A stretch of DNA of 64,000 nucleotides from Adiantum capillus-veneris (GCA_014529385.2 CM043959.1:61084253-61148252), one strand, 5' to 3'; shown: positions 1 through 11,159, numbered from the stretch's first letter. The notes: generated by a model from the letters alone, not told the origin. Translations and numbers: made by a program.

Positions 1-1140
1 CCTTTAAGTACCTAAGCAAGTAGTCGTGTGCTTGAAACTTGAATTGTAGTAAGTTTAAAATAACTTTGAAGTACACATGTTGGTAATTTAAGTAAATGGG
101 TAGATAGACAATTTCTTATCATGTAGGTCAGCCTTTGGTGAATATGCCTCTAAAGTCAAATTGTCCACAATAGAGACAAACGACATGCACAACATCCCCC
201 CAAGACACCTCCTACACAAAAAAAGTCTCCTCTCCTCTGTAATTTTCCAAACAATTGTCTGCAAGAGGGCTAGAAAATGCAAGCACCTCCAAGGACATCA
301 CCATTAAAAAAACGCATGCAAGAGTCTCTTGGTCCTTTTTATAAATAAAGAGAGGGTCTCCCAAAATTTACCAACATGAAAACACTATTGCATGTACCTT
401 ATATGCTTGTTGAAAATCAGCACTCTAATATCATGTGAGAAGTGGCATTGGGAGAGAGATAAATACACTACACATGGATTGTAGAAAGAGAAAAGTAAGA
501 ATCAGGGTTTAGGGTACATTTGTGATTATGTGTTTTTGGAGGAGTCGGGACAAAAAACAATAATTGCAGTAAAATAGTTTTTTATTAGGCTCAAAGATAC
601 AAAGACCTACAACACTATTGGCATTCTATTGTACACATTTCCATAAACCTCTTGAGATAATCTGAACTTATGTGGCTCACCATAAAAGGGTTCCAAAGGT
701 ATCTTGATGGATCGAACCAAGTGCGATGCCAACAACACTTTCGGATGTTCAAGAGGTATGTAATAAACATCCTTGGTACCATCAACTAGCTCATAGAAGT
801 AGCCCTCAACCAAATAGGAATTTAGAAAAATGAATTTGTCCCAAGAATCTCTCCTTTGAGAACCTCAAGAGGTAAAAGTCTACTCATCTTCGTTTGTATT
901 CATGGCAAAGTTGTCACCTACACACATACCATCATATCTTTGGTACATCAGCTAGCATAGAAGATGAGAGATTGACTACTATTTTTTGCTAGAAACTCTT
1001 TGTAAAACTCTTTTAACTAGTCTATAACACTAGATAGATATAATGAGTTGTGTTGCAACTTTGATTTTTTGTTATTTGCATTACTTAAGATTTTCTTTTG
1101 TGAACTAACATATTTTATATGTACTATTTGTGTATATGTA
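1..1140. other. No recognisable gene; AT-rich
   Basis: Nothing coding can be supported here. A 68-codon open frame on the minus strand (607-813), extending open upstream to about 855, is too short and featureless to call a gene. No repeat with another part of the window was noticed. Confidence 0.5.
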
Positions 1141-1143
1141 GCC

Positions 1144-2452
1144 ATGGCCAGTGAAGACAATACATACTCTCCTAGTTTTAGTTTTCATGTCACTTCGATA
1201 GGCATGTCACTTGAGCAGATGGGCTCCTTTTTGTCACAGCTCACACCAGAGCAGGTTGCTTATACATAGAACCTTTGGGGAGTTGGTCCATCTAGACCTA
1301 CTACGACCACCCCTATGCCTAGGACTAGTGTGCCCCCTACACCGACCGGTCCTACACCTTAGTTGAATGTGCCAGTTACACCGATTATTGGTTCTTCTTT
1401 GGGACAAGGTAGGAATCATTCTGGAGGTGTTGATTGTTGTGGTAGCGGTTTTATTGATGCGTCCACACCACCGAAAGAGCGTATACCACTCTCTTCAGTA
1501 GATAGTTCAACAATTGGCACACCACGTACACCTTGGGGATCAAACAAGCATGATCCTAGCAAGGTGTACAAGAGCAAGGATGGGGTTGTTGTGGCAAATA
1601 GGGTCAAAAAGGCCATGTGATAGAGAATTTGACATCTCTGTATAGTTCACATTATGAAAAATTTGGACTCTCAAAGGGGACCTATCCTCTCTTGTCCAAA
1701 GTGGGCAACCCAATGAAGTACATAAACGATTTGTCAAAAGCCTATAACCAACATATGAAAGATCTTAGAAAGTAAGTTCTAAATCCCCAAACTTCAGAAA
1801 ATTTGGAGTTGATTTTGTAGAAGTTATGGCCTCCCCACTGAAGTTGAAGTGTGGGGAGAGATTCCATTTATAAGACAAAGTTGTCTCATCAAAATATGGA
1901 ATCTTCTAGAATATAAGAAATCTAATGGCATGCTATATATCAATGGATAGATCTCAATGAGTACATTCTAAATCCAAAAGGTCCGACAAGTTTTGATTTC
2001 ATTTGTAAATTTTTTACCGTGCGTCCGTTTTGGACAAGAGGGAGAAATTCAAAGTTTCCCTAATGATTTGGCCACTCTGTGATGGAGATTTGGGATGATC
2101 AAGATGATGAAAGAAAGATGATCAAGATGATGAAAGAAAGAATTACATCATCAAGGCCATCCATAGAGAGTATAGGCAGGCAAAGGGATACTATCTAGTC
2201 TTGAATGAGTGGATCTTGAGCGTGGCAAGTTTCACAATGTCACACCATCGGTTAGAGCTGCGAGACAAGTACATGGACGGCAGTCCAAAGCCGTCATGGT
2301 TGGACATAGAGCAGCGGGCAGGGATTGCACTAGAGACACATGAAAATCCTTAGAAATTTCAGCAACAGAAAGATGCAATCAGAGTACGTTTGGACTCTAT
2401 TGGAGCATCACATCTTGGGAGTGGGGGCTTCAACACCCTTTGGAATGAGTTT
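1144..2452 (+). pseudogene. Decayed ORF related to the CACTA accessory ORF
   Basis: Broken reading frames follow a Met at 1144. The segment at 1363-1620 is rich in Pro, Thr and Ser and contains GGVDCCGSGFIDASTPP, which parallels GGGGDCCGDAVVDASTSP in the second ORF of the CACTA element near 27.1 kb. Frames at about 2,130-2,450 continue as a charged, Trp-containing segment (including NEWILSVASF and PKPSWLDIEQRAG). Stops interrupt every frame. I infer a relic of an En/Spm-type accessory protein or a related element gene. No terminal repeats were found around it. Confidence 0.45.
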
Positions 2453-2639
2453 GTAAGTACTACACATATGTTTTACATTGTTGAATATGTATATGTTATT
2501 TGAATATTTATCTTATGGTTAATTGTTTATTTTGCAAGAAGTTGACGTGAAGCACCCTCCGATGACATGCCAATAGGTTCCTCCTTCTCTATGTCTCTCG
2601 CACAATTTTGCTAGTCTCCACTTCTTTGTCTTTTTCTTT

Positions 2640-2668
2640 TCTCTATCTCTCTCCTCTCTGAGACAGAT

Positions 2669-2723
<55 letters not shown>

Positions 2724-2773
2724 GTCTCCACTCCTTTGTCTTTTTCTTCTCTCTCTCTCTCTCTCTCTCCTCT

Positions 2774-2804
<31 letters not shown>
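2640..2804. repeat. (GA)n/(CT)n microsatellite cluster
   Basis: Two GA-rich tracts (about 2,666-2,717 and 2,770-2,803) are separated by a duplicated CTCCACT(T/C)CTTTGTCTTTTTCTT segment (about 2,617-2,640 and 2,726-2,749), also present once upstream. The apparent Ser/Leu-rich and Arg/Glu-rich open frames are repeat artefacts. Confidence 0.9.
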
Positions 2805-2961
2805 GCAATGAGGTATTAAGGAGGTTGAGACATAGACAATGATATGTGAGCTAAACAAATTGTTTCAAAAACAACAAAGACAAGGGTACTTAAAACAAGA
2901 ACATCCATTAATCATAGAAAGTTACATTTTATTGCACTTGAATCACATAGGCAAGAAGCGT

Positions 2962-3300
2962 TCAACTTTTTGAAGGCCCGGTTTTAGCAATAGATGTGTT
3001 GCCTTTGAGTGGCAAAATAAGATTCACCACGTTCCCTAGATGCTCCATCATTTGCTCCTCATCCTCCTCTGTGATGAGCCCAATCTTCCTCCAGCAAGAG
3101 AAAGCGAATTGTCCCTTCTCGTTCAAGATGAGCAAAGTCCGCATATTGAGTTCCGTGCGGAAATGATAGAGGCGATACACATTGAATGTTTCCTTCAAAG
3201 CCTCCCTAAACCAGCCTACTCTATACAATGCCTCTCTGTTGGGAATAGCTTCCATGGCATCCCATGCAAACTTGATTTTATTCTCAAGATCGTTGGACAT
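2962..3300 (-). CDS. Hypothetical protein, about 112 aa, unknown function
   Basis: An uninterrupted frame reads from MSNDLENKIKFAWDAMEAI to a stop at 2962. An upstream in-frame Met at 3351 would add 17 hydrophobic residues; I prefer the inner Met because what follows reads as ordinary soluble-protein sequence. The protein is acidic in its second half (ITEEDEEQMMEHLGN), contains Trp and a single Cys, and has no membrane segment or motif I recognise. It lies between the GA tracts and the chromovirus LTR at 3,583. Before that insertion it lay close to the Mutator-like transposase at 8.1 kb and on the same strand, so it could be an accessory gene of that element. Expression is unproven. Confidence 0.4.
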   Translation of the reverse strand: MSNDLENKIKFAWDAMEAIPNREALYRVGWFREALKETFNVYRLYHFRTELNMRTLLILNEKGQFAFSCWRKIGLITEEDEEQMMEHLGNVVNLILPLKGNTSIAKTGPSKS

Positions 3301-3582
3301 TGTGATGAAAAGTAAGAGAAGTGCGCTACGGTAGCTAGTGTACGCTTTCACAAAAATAATTCAAGCAATGGCAATTTATAGCCATTGTGGAGATATTATT
3401 TTATTTTATTCACGATTTGACACATAAACAACCACTTTCCAAATTTGAAAACGACTGCAAATCAATGTAGCAAAATGTGGCCATCATAAGATAAAACTAG
3501 AACCTGGTAGAGTTGTCCATTTTGTCAATTGACATACAAAAAGTGAGAAACGACAAATGCTATGCATCCATACCTAGATAGG

Positions 3583-3705
3583 TGAAAGGGTAGTGGTAAT
3601 GCGTGTGCTAGTCTCCACCCAACTGTGCTATCTTATAGCCTCCCCCTAGCGTACACACTGTCCAGCAGTGCCGGTGGCCTTGCCCATAGGACCAATGTCC
3701 TTACA
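3583..3705 (-). repeat. 3' LTR of the chromovirus
   Basis: 123 bp with TG...CA ends in minus-strand sense. The pol frame runs through the polypurine tract into this LTR before stopping at 3,633. It pairs with the LTR at 7,922-8,044 at about 90% identity. Confidence 0.95.
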
Positions 3706-3833
3706 TTACCCCCCCCCCCCCTTGGAGAATTGTTTTCATCCTTGAAAATAAACGTAGGAAAACGTTTCTTAAGTGTGGAGACAATCTCCCATGTAGAACC
3801 TTCTTCAGGTCTATCTAGCCATTTTACCAACAC
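3633..3833 (-). pseudogene. Chromodomain at the end of chromovirus pol
   Basis: The frame contains LVKWLDRPEEGSTWEIVSTL followed by KKRFPTFIFKDE and a Gly run. This is the typical C-terminal chromodomain of Ty3/gypsy chromoviruses (pattern VKW, EEATWE, FP, L/F-ED). In that family the chromodomain guides integration to heterochromatin. Upstream pol sequence is in other frames with stops, so this is a fragment. The Gly run is encoded by the C-run on the plus strand (3,709-3,721), which doubles as the polypurine tract. Confidence 0.85.
3709..3721 (-). other. Polypurine tract of the chromovirus
   Basis: A run of about 13 C on the plus strand (G on the element strand) lies 3 bp inside the 3' LTR, where second-strand priming occurs in LTR retrotransposons. 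Confidence 0.7.
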
Positions 3834-4124
3834 CTATCGTCTGACATGATGTCTGGTGCGAAGCTCATGACAATCCAAAATCTTTTCGGGCTCATGAGGA
3901 ATGCTTGGCGGTTCGATAAGTTCAACTAACACACCTGTATCAATGACGTTATCATTTTTTCCTAGCTATATTTGTAAACGGATAGCATGAAAAACTGGAT
4001 GAACTCGTGCGTGCTCTGGGAGAGCTAACTTATAGGCCACTTGACCTATACGTTTGAGAATGGGAAACGGTCCACAATAGCGTGGTGAAAGTTTATCACC
4101 TTTTCCGGTCTTTAGACTTTCTCA

Positions 4125-4890
4125 ATGCTCCGAAACTTTGAGGAAAACCTTGTCTCCTACTTCAAAAGTAGCAAGACGATGATGCTCATCTGCGTACTTC
4201 TTATATCAATCTTCAGATTGCTTAACATTCTGTCGAGCAACTCGAAGCATGTCAAAATGGTCTTGGAGAAAATCCTTCTCTTGTTGTATCTTCTCCTTAG
4301 CCAACCCCACAGTAACGGGTGATCTAGGTTGAAATCCATATAAAAGCATAAATGGACTAAACCCTGTGGTCACATGCTTTGAACTATATAAGAAAATTCC
4401 AATATAGGTAAGTAGTCTTCCCAATTGGTTTGCTTCTTGGTAACGTCTGCTCGTAGCATATCCTCTAGCACTTGATTAACTCTTTTTGTTTGACCATCCA
4501 TTTCTGGATGATCAGCCGTACTTAGATTAAGTTTAGTTTCCAACTTTTGGAACACAGCTCTTTAAAAGTGATTATCAAACTTTCGATCTCTGTCACTAAT
4601 GATACTAGCTGGAAGACCCTAGAGTTTATATATATGCTCTACAAATAGCCGTGCTAATTCCGGTGTCTTAACCGTAGTCTTAGTGGGAATGAATCAACCC
4701 ATCTTTGTGAGACGGTCTACAATTACCCAAATGGCATCATGGCCACGATTTGTAGTAGGTAGTCCTACTACAAAATCTATAGAGATACTCTCCCACTTAC
4801 CTTGTGGAATCTCTAAAGGATGTAAAAGGCCACCTACCTTGAGGCGCTCTGCCTTATTAACTTGGCAGTGTTGGCAGTTTAATACTCTTG
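4125..4890 (-). pseudogene. Chromovirus integrase core, broken
   Basis: Minus-strand frames give a zinc-binding remnant ([17 protein letters not shown]), the core start ([30 protein letters not shown]), then GLPASIISDRDRKF, and ADHPEMDGQTKRVNQVLEDM. These are the conserved blocks of Ty3/gypsy integrase, with D, D and E catalytic positions recognisable (D in SIDFV, D in ISDRD, E in HPEMDGQT). At least two stops interrupt the frame (near 4,560 and 4,620). The zinc-finger end abuts the gag-pol linker directly, showing a deletion of the RT and RNase H segment. Confidence 0.88.
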
Positions 4891-5384
4891 AACATCATGA
4901 TGTAAGGGTTTAAATCACTTGAGAATACACCACTATACTCCGTGAGTAAGTGAGTCAACTTTTGTCGTGCAAAAGGAGAAAGTAAACTAGAGTTATGCTG
5001 GGATGGAGAATCTTGTAATTCCAGTAATCTTTGTTTCACAACAGTTACACATTGCTCTATAGAATTAAAATTGAGAGCACTTTGCTCATTAGATTTGTTA
5101 ACACTTTGTTTATCAGTAGAATTCATTGCACTTTTCATACCATTACTAGAATTCACCGCACTTTGCTCTTGAGAATTCACAAGACTTGGAGACAAGTAGT
5201 AACACAAAAATACTTCATCTATTAAATCTAGTTTTTGCAAAATAGAAAGCTCAGATGTACATATAAGAGGTTCAGATGGTATATTTTTCTCACCAAGCAA
5301 AAGCACATGTTTACCATTGGCCATAAAGGATAAGGAGTTGTGTTCATTACTAGTGTGCAAGGTGTTTCCTAAACCATGAGCCAC
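4857..5384 (-). pseudogene. Chromovirus pol linker between protease and RT
   Basis: A 175-residue open frame is rich in Asn, Ser and Gln in its middle and ends with LLTEYSGVFSSDL, the segment that normally sits just before reverse transcriptase. Instead of RT, the sequence passes into the zinc-binding part of integrase within about 30 bp. I infer an internal deletion of roughly 1.5-2 kb, from usual family length. Confidence 0.75.
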
Positions 5385-6205
5385 TCCCGTCGTAAAACTA
5401 CATCAACACGGTCCATGTTCATAACTTGTAAGTCAAGGGTCATCATATGATCTTGAACAATAAGCTCAACCCCTTGAACTACCGTGTCCCATACTTCTTT
5501 ATCATTCCCAGACATCTGCTCCGCCACATACTTGTGAGAGTAGGGATTCTTTGTAAGCTTCAATTTCTTGACTAGCTTATAGTTCAAGAAGTTATGAGTT
5601 TCAACATCATCCACTAAAATACGAACAGGTTGTTTGTTAATAGTGCCATGCATGCGAATCCAATTATGGGGGCCGAAGGTAGGGTTCCACATTGAAGCAG
5701 GCAGACAACGCTTGTGCTTTTCTTCCATCTGAAGAACCTCTAGAGCATAATTTTTAGGAGATGAATCTAATGTGAGGCGTTGCATCATGTGCATGGCCTT
5801 TTCTTTGCCTTGCAAAAGAGAACAATCTTTCTTTTTATGTTGGTTCGAAAGACATTTAAAACAAAAATTGTGTTTCTTTGCACGCTTAAAATCGGGAGTG
5901 TTGAGAGACCCACGTGGAGTATCCCGTGAGTGCTTAGGCTTCTTAGCCTCTTGTGGACGTGGAGAGGTAGATCTTATTCCTCTTGGAACGTGTGGGAGAT
6001 CTACCTCGCCATTGGCTCTTAGCCACGTTGCTCTTAGTAAAATTAGTCTTAGTGTAGGGAACATTTCCTTTCCTCTCTTGGTCATCATCATATCTTTGGG
6101 CATGACTGATGGCTTCTTCCAAATTTTTTTGATGTTGGATTTTGACATGAAGACGATAGTCCTTGTCAAGACCCCTATTAAAACCCCATATCTTTTGGAA
6201 TTCAT
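5369..6205 (-). pseudogene. Chromovirus gag C-terminus with zinc knuckle and degenerate protease
   Basis: This 278-residue frame contains a CX2CX4HX4C zinc knuckle (C115, C118, H123, C128 in FCFKCLSNQHKKKDC), which binds RNA in gag nucleocapsid. Protease follows as RILVDDVETHNFLNYK at about residue 195. The family motif is D-S-G-A-T-H; here the Asp (199) is kept but Ser-Gly-Ala is replaced, so protease activity is unlikely. The N-terminal 45 residues are out of frame relative to gag: the true gag (DEFQKIWGFNRGLDKDYRLH) reads in another frame at 6,060-6,210, so a frameshift separates them. Confidence 0.82.
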
Positions 6206-6792
6206 CTAGACCTTCTAGTTTTAATATGACTTCTTGATACTTTGAAAGGTACTATGTGGGAGAGAGGCCAGACATGCGGCATGTATCCCATGCTAACCAA
6301 TTCTTATCTTCTTCATTGGAGTCCAAAAACTCTTTGGAGAAAGAAGCTTGAAACGCAACCCAAGACGAAGGACGAGCATCTATTGAAAATGTCATCCACC
6401 ATATAGGCCTCGCCTTTAAGAGATAGACTTGTTTCCATAGCTGTCTTTATATCCGGGGTGTGTCTAAATCGATGAATATCACTCTATTTGTGTAAGAGCG
6501 TATTGACCGCATCCTTGTTGCGATCATACTCTTTCCCGTGAAAGTCAGGAATGGTGAGATTCTTAAGTAATGCATTGCTACCTTCTGCATCTTCTGCAGC
6601 GCTTGTCTCTTGGACTCCTTGAGTTGTACGATCTTGGTTCCCTTGAACCGTGCCACTTGTGGCTCCTTGAGTTGTCTGTGAATTCATCAATTTCACAAGT
6701 AACTCCGTAAGATTGGTAACATTTGCATTGAGTGCAGAGAGGTTTCTTTCAAGTACGCTTTGTCGATGTTCCAAAGTCTTTAAAGAAGCCAT
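6060..6792 (-). pseudogene. Chromovirus gag N-terminal part
   Basis: The frame starts at a Met at 6,792 with a heptad-like Leu-rich segment (SLKTLEHRQSVLERNLSALN) typical of a gag coiled coil, then a Gln/Thr-rich linker and a gag core. After stops and frame changes near 6,447-6,210 it continues as GFNRGLDKDYRLHVKIQ and NLEEAISHAQRYDD, which match the end of Retrotrans_gag domains. Frameshifts and stops make it non-functional. Confidence 0.75.
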
Positions 6793-7268
6793 ATCTACAA
6801 GCTCAAGATCTCTAGATCATCATCATCATGTATATTTGTGTCAGCAGCACCTATGGTGTCCTGATTTTGATCTACGTGCTCAAAATCAAACGTGTGTGTA
6901 GGTGGGATGTCCTCATTGGCCATAATAAAATCACACTAATGCAAAGAGAGAGAAAAAAAAAGACAACTTGTACCTTGAGAAATTGAAGTCTTTTTGTTTT
7001 GTATGCTCCGCGATTTGCGTTGCATGCAAACCTCGCCTTGGGAAATTTGAGCGCTTCACTTATCATTCATTGTAAGAACACCTTTGATGATTCTTCACAA
7101 AAACCCGTGTGTTTTTTAACGCTTTCATTCACTTTGAAGCTACCTCCTTGAGGAAAAAAGAATTTTTGGAGGAAAACTTGTCTTGCTCCAAGAAGTGAAA
7201 AGCAAGGGTGAAGCTACTTCCTTGGAATTTGAAGCTTTCCCTTTCCTTTTAGTTTTCCTTTCAGCACA

Positions 7269-7354
7269 AGTTGGCTATCTTTCCTTGTTATACACAACAA
7301 GGGTCAATGCTAAGTTGGCTATCTTTCCTTGTTATACACAACAAGGGTCAATGC
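7269..7354. repeat. Short tandem duplication in the chromovirus leader
   Basis: The phrase GTTGGCTATCTTTCCTTG plus TTATACACAACAAGGGTCAA occurs twice in a row, starting near 7,270 and 7,315, in the untranslated leader between the primer-binding site and gag. Confidence 0.8.
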
Positions 7355-7386
7355 TTGATGGTAAAGTGTTGGCCTCTTACCCTCAT

Positions 7387-7820
7387 GGGGTGGCTTCAAC
7401 CCCTCTTCATGCATGGGTTAAGTGGGCCTTCCTAAGCGTGCAAGCAACGGCGCCAACAGAAGCCATCGGAGCCTCGATACCGTCGAGTTCCCGGTCGACT
7501 TTTCCTTGGTCGCCCGCCTTGGAGGGCGTAGATGCGCGGTCGGCTATCTCTATCGATCCACGCGATGTATGCAAGAAAGCGTGCCTGCCTTCTTTTGTTG
7601 CACAGGGTGGGTTCAACCCCCCTTCATGCAAGGTTTAAGTGGACCTTCCTACTTGCGCAAGCAACGGTGCCAACGGAAGCCTTCCGAGCCTCGATGCCGT
7701 CGAGTTGCTGGTCAAGTTTGCCTTGGTCGCCCGCCTTGGAGGGCGTAGATGCATGGTCGGCTGTCGTTGTCGATCCACGTGATGTACGTAGGAAAGCGTG
7801 CCTACCTTCTTTTGTTGCAC
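7387..7820. repeat. 217-bp tandem duplication in the chromovirus leader
   Basis: Two diverged copies (7,387-7,603 and 7,604-7,820) share blocks such as CGCCCGCCTTGGAGGGCGTA, with a period of 217 bp measured at two independent points. The region is more GC-rich than the rest of the element. It lies in the leader, where packaging and translation signals would be expected. Open frames over it on both strands are probably by-products. Confidence 0.88.
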
Positions 7821-7908
7821 AACAAAAACATCGCTGTCTGCGAAACGTGGGAGAGAAGTAGAGTGTCGCACACGCATGCAACCCGCTTTTTGCCTCCTCC
7901 CAAAAATA

Positions 7909-7920
7909 GCTCAGATACCA
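7909..7920 (-). other. Primer-binding site of the chromovirus
   Basis: TGGTATCTGAGC lies one base inside the 5' LTR and matches the 3' end complement of initiator tRNA-Met except for T in place of A at position 8. Confidence 0.88.
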
Positions 7921-7921
7921 T

Positions 7922-8044
7922 TGAAAGGGCGGTGGTAATGCGTGTGCTAGTCTCCACCCAACCATGCTATTTTATAGCCTCCCCCTAGCCTACACACTGT
8001 CTGGCCGTGCCTGTGGCCTTGCCCATAGGATCCATGTCCTTACA
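7922..8044 (-). repeat. 5' LTR of the chromovirus
   Basis: 123 bp with TG...CA ends in minus-strand sense, the same length as the 3' LTR. The flanking ATAGG at 8,045-8,049 completes the target duplication. Confidence 0.95.
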
Positions 8045-8098
8045 ATAGGTCCGGCCTCGGCTCGGTGCCCTGAAGATATCAGCATCTGCAAGAATTGG

Positions 8099-11000
8099 TT
8101 AATTGATAAACATGTTCTCATTTTTTCTTAACCTTAGCACACACAGATAAATAAAATACAAATGTTTACATGCAAGATATGGTTTTTTCTTTGACACCCG
8201 TTCAAAGAAGTATGGACATGTGTACAATGGCTGGTTGCAAATACGAACATTGTACAGCCGTACGTGACCATCGTCACTTTTGGTCTCTACTTTGAAGACG
8301 TCATTAACACCATCTACCGTACATATCCCTTCTACGACCTTGGCTCTGAGTGCTAGTGCTAAAATGATCTTGCGAGTAGCGTCCTCGAAACTGGAATTCC
8401 AATACCATACATACACACCATCTCGCATTGTCGCTTCTGCACTACCTTCAGGAGTGGCTGTATCTTTTGACTTGAAAGGAGAGTTGGTCATATTTTGTGC
8501 AGCAACAACCGGCATTACATTAGAGATTCCTTCTTTCTTGAGATCCACTTTATACCCCCCTTCGTGAAATATTTGCAGCTCATCCTCAGATAGGTTGGTA
8601 CCCACATGCATGGGCCAAGTGTGTGGTGGATGCTGAGGCTCCGGCTCAATGTTCCGGTCTACTATATGGCAATGCAAGACATGATTCGGACAAAACCAAA
8701 ACCACTGGCGTACCACACCATTCGGATAATTTTGATATCCTTCAAAATATGGGGCCGGTATACCAAGGCTAGAACATGCAATACTACTTCTACACCTTTG
8801 TCCTCCTCTTGGCGTTCCGCTACATGTGACTCTACTACCTTGTGGATTTTGGCGTACGGCCCATATTGCCTCATTGACCTTGCGTTCCACTACATACTGC
8901 CCACCCGAACCTATACTTTATTTTGGGGTTTGTGATATCCCTTCTTTTGCAAAGTTGATCTTACGGGGTCTTCCACACTTCTTGTGATCTTTGGTGACCG
9001 AGTTGTACTCAGGCCTATGCGATGCATCATCTTCCACATTGATAACCTCATTTGGCTTGCGTGTTTGCCTTGATGTCTCCTTTCTCTTGTCAATGGAGTC
9101 GGTTGTTTATACATTGGAGTGCCCTCGGTAGCCTCATTGACTGCTCTTATTACTTGACTGGGACGTTTTTCATGGCGTTCTGCAAGCTTCTATATCGATG
9201 GACCCTTCCCAATGTGTTTTCCATGGCTGTATGAAATAGCCTTTGTGCTCTGTAAGATGGAATTTGCAAGGTCGGTTGTACATGCATCATATAATGAAAT
9301 ATGTTTATGAAAACCCTTCCCTGCTAGCCAGCTGCCACGCTTTCTCTCCGCAAGGTTTTTGCATGGAGTGTTTGGTCCATCAGAGCTTCTTTCTATGCAC
9401 GTCATAATGCCACCCCAATGTGCAATACTAATTTCCCACCAACTAAGCCATGAATCCATGTATGGAATGTTACGGTCTACGCAGTGACCGTTACGCCACC
9501 ATTGGCATAACAAACGAGCCTCTGTTGCTGCAGCCTCTTTTGTTGGTGCTTGCCTCCACTTCTCACACATTTCTTTGTGTGTGTGTTGAGAAGCTTGTGC
9601 CACATACTTCATTGTGTGTTGATTCAAGCTTTGGTTCCAACGGAAAAGACAAGAACGCTCTCGACCACTCATTGTATTGATCTTTTCGCCACCATTGAAA
9701 ACAAATCAAGCTGCATTCCAGTTTGCTTGAGCTTCATCCGCCATGAAGCCAAAGGAATTAGCTAAGTCACACCCACATGATAGCATTACATCATTGAGAC
9801 ATTCCCAAAATAGACATTGTGTTTCCATGTCTTTCTGTTTCATTTCACAAGTTGCAATAGTCAAAAGGTCGTGCATGTTACAAACAAATTGTTAGAGAGA
9901 GAGAGAGAGACAAAGAGTCAAAGGCAGCCCACAATGTTGTCAAGGTGCGCCATGTACCTTGGATCATAGACATGACAGGCCATAGTCACCCATTTGTTAT
10001 TAACACTCTGGTGTGATCAAAGTGGATGCACGCACGTCGAAGATCGCCATCCCTGTCTTATCTCATTTGGTTCACCAAGTCCACACCGGATGCTGGACCA
10101 ATTGTGGAGATTTTGAAGAGATAACATTTCTTCCCCTCCGTACCTTGACGAGGAAACCTGCTTCCATGGAAAATTTCATATGTGTAGTCTCGCTTAAGCT
10201 TTAGGAGTGCATCAATGCCAAAAGACTCTTTGTCAATCCCTCTTCGTAAACTAGATACTGACCTTCAAAACCTAACAACGTTCATAGTGTTCATAGCAAA
10301 AATAATTTAGCATAGAGTTTTGCATCGAAATAAGAATTTAGGAAATTCTCATACCAATTGTCTTGCACCAATGGCCCCAACTCCTCAACGATTGCAAATA
10401 GCTGGTGCTCGCCAAAAATTCCTTCGTTGGTGTTTTTGTGAAGAAGCATTGTACTTATAATGTATTTTGCCAAACACATTTGAACTTTCTTGGCTCCTAC
10501 TTGTGGGTCAAGAGTCAAAATCCTTTGCACCATCACCTTGGTGTTGTAGGTTAGTGTTTTGGATGTGCCGTTGTGCACATCGTGTCTATGTGTGCCATGA
10601 TGAATCATGACTCTCACGGCGGTCTCATCGGATGGCATGACATAGTATACTACATAATCACATGTTGCAATACAAAAAGAAATTGCCTTGCAAAAGTGGC
10701 ATATAAGGCTCTTATCTCCAATCTTACAATATTGTCCGGGTGCAGTTACCTTTTGTATGTACCCGTTGAAATGACTTGTATTGGGAATATGCTAATTAGC
10801 CAAGCAGGCACATTGTTCATTCATGCACTTTAGAGATCATATGCAATGACCAAGACGCACTACACCCGGGAAAACTATATTGGACGTTTGTGGCTTCGAC
10901 CACAAATGAGAATCATACTTATGCTCCATTGCATCCATATGGTGCAATCTCCCCATGGTAGGTTGAAATATTAAAACAAGATCACCATTGTAAGCCCTTG

Positions 11001-11118
11001 GAATCTCTATAAATTTTTCCACTTGTTGTATTTGGATTAAAAGATTTTTCAGTGTGCCCTTCTTTTCGGCCTGCAGAAGTTTCTGTTTTGTACTCCTTTT
11101 GAAGCTATTTGGAAGCAA
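8099..11118 (-). pseudogene. Mutator-like (MULE) transposase, broken, with SWIM-type finger
   Basis: Pieces read in order on the minus strand. 11,118-10,837 is an N-terminal segment leading into a Cys-containing stretch. 10,638-10,291 holds VRVMIHHGTHRHDV, like the MULE N-terminal region. 9,990-9,930 holds MACHVYDPRYMAHLDN. 9,770-9,190 holds GFMADEAQANWNA and, some 20 residues later, RERSCLFRWNQSL. The Asp followed by C-x2-H is the MULE catalytic-core signature; here His is Arg. 8,890-8,099 (263 aa, open) ends in a SWIM-like finger: TCPYFF (C215) and ACKH (C231, H233), with Tyr where the first Cys belongs. MULE transposases cut and paste DNA in the nucleus. Multiple stops and two altered metal ligands mean it is inactive. 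Confidence 0.7.
9895..9911. repeat. Short (GA)n tract
   Basis: GAGA run within the transposase relic. Confidence 0.8.
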
Positions 11119-11159
11119 AACTCAAGGCGGGGTGCATAGATCTACTAATTCCTTTTGAC

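Larger units (their letters stand above)
3578..8049 (-). mobile_element. Ty3/gypsy chromovirus, complete ends, internally deleted
   Basis: The element runs 3,583-8,044 (4,462 bp) between 123-bp LTRs that begin TGTAAGGAC and end CCTTTCA on the minus strand. It is flanked by a perfect 5-bp target duplication ATAGG at 3,578-3,582 and 8,045-8,049. Order on the minus strand is LTR, primer-binding site, long leader with a tandem duplication, gag, zinc knuckle, protease remnant, integrase core, chromodomain, polypurine tract, LTR. Reverse transcriptase and RNase H are missing. The LTRs differ at about 12 of 123 positions by my count, so the insertion is old. Stops and frameshifts make it non-autonomous. 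Confidence 0.93.

Noticed and set aside
2519-2858. Ser/Leu- and Arg/Glu-rich ORFs
   Set aside because: Microsatellite translation only.
7183-7965. Several 74-151-codon ORFs on both strands
   Set aside because: They lie in the duplicated leader of the chromovirus; overlap on both strands and duplication explain them.
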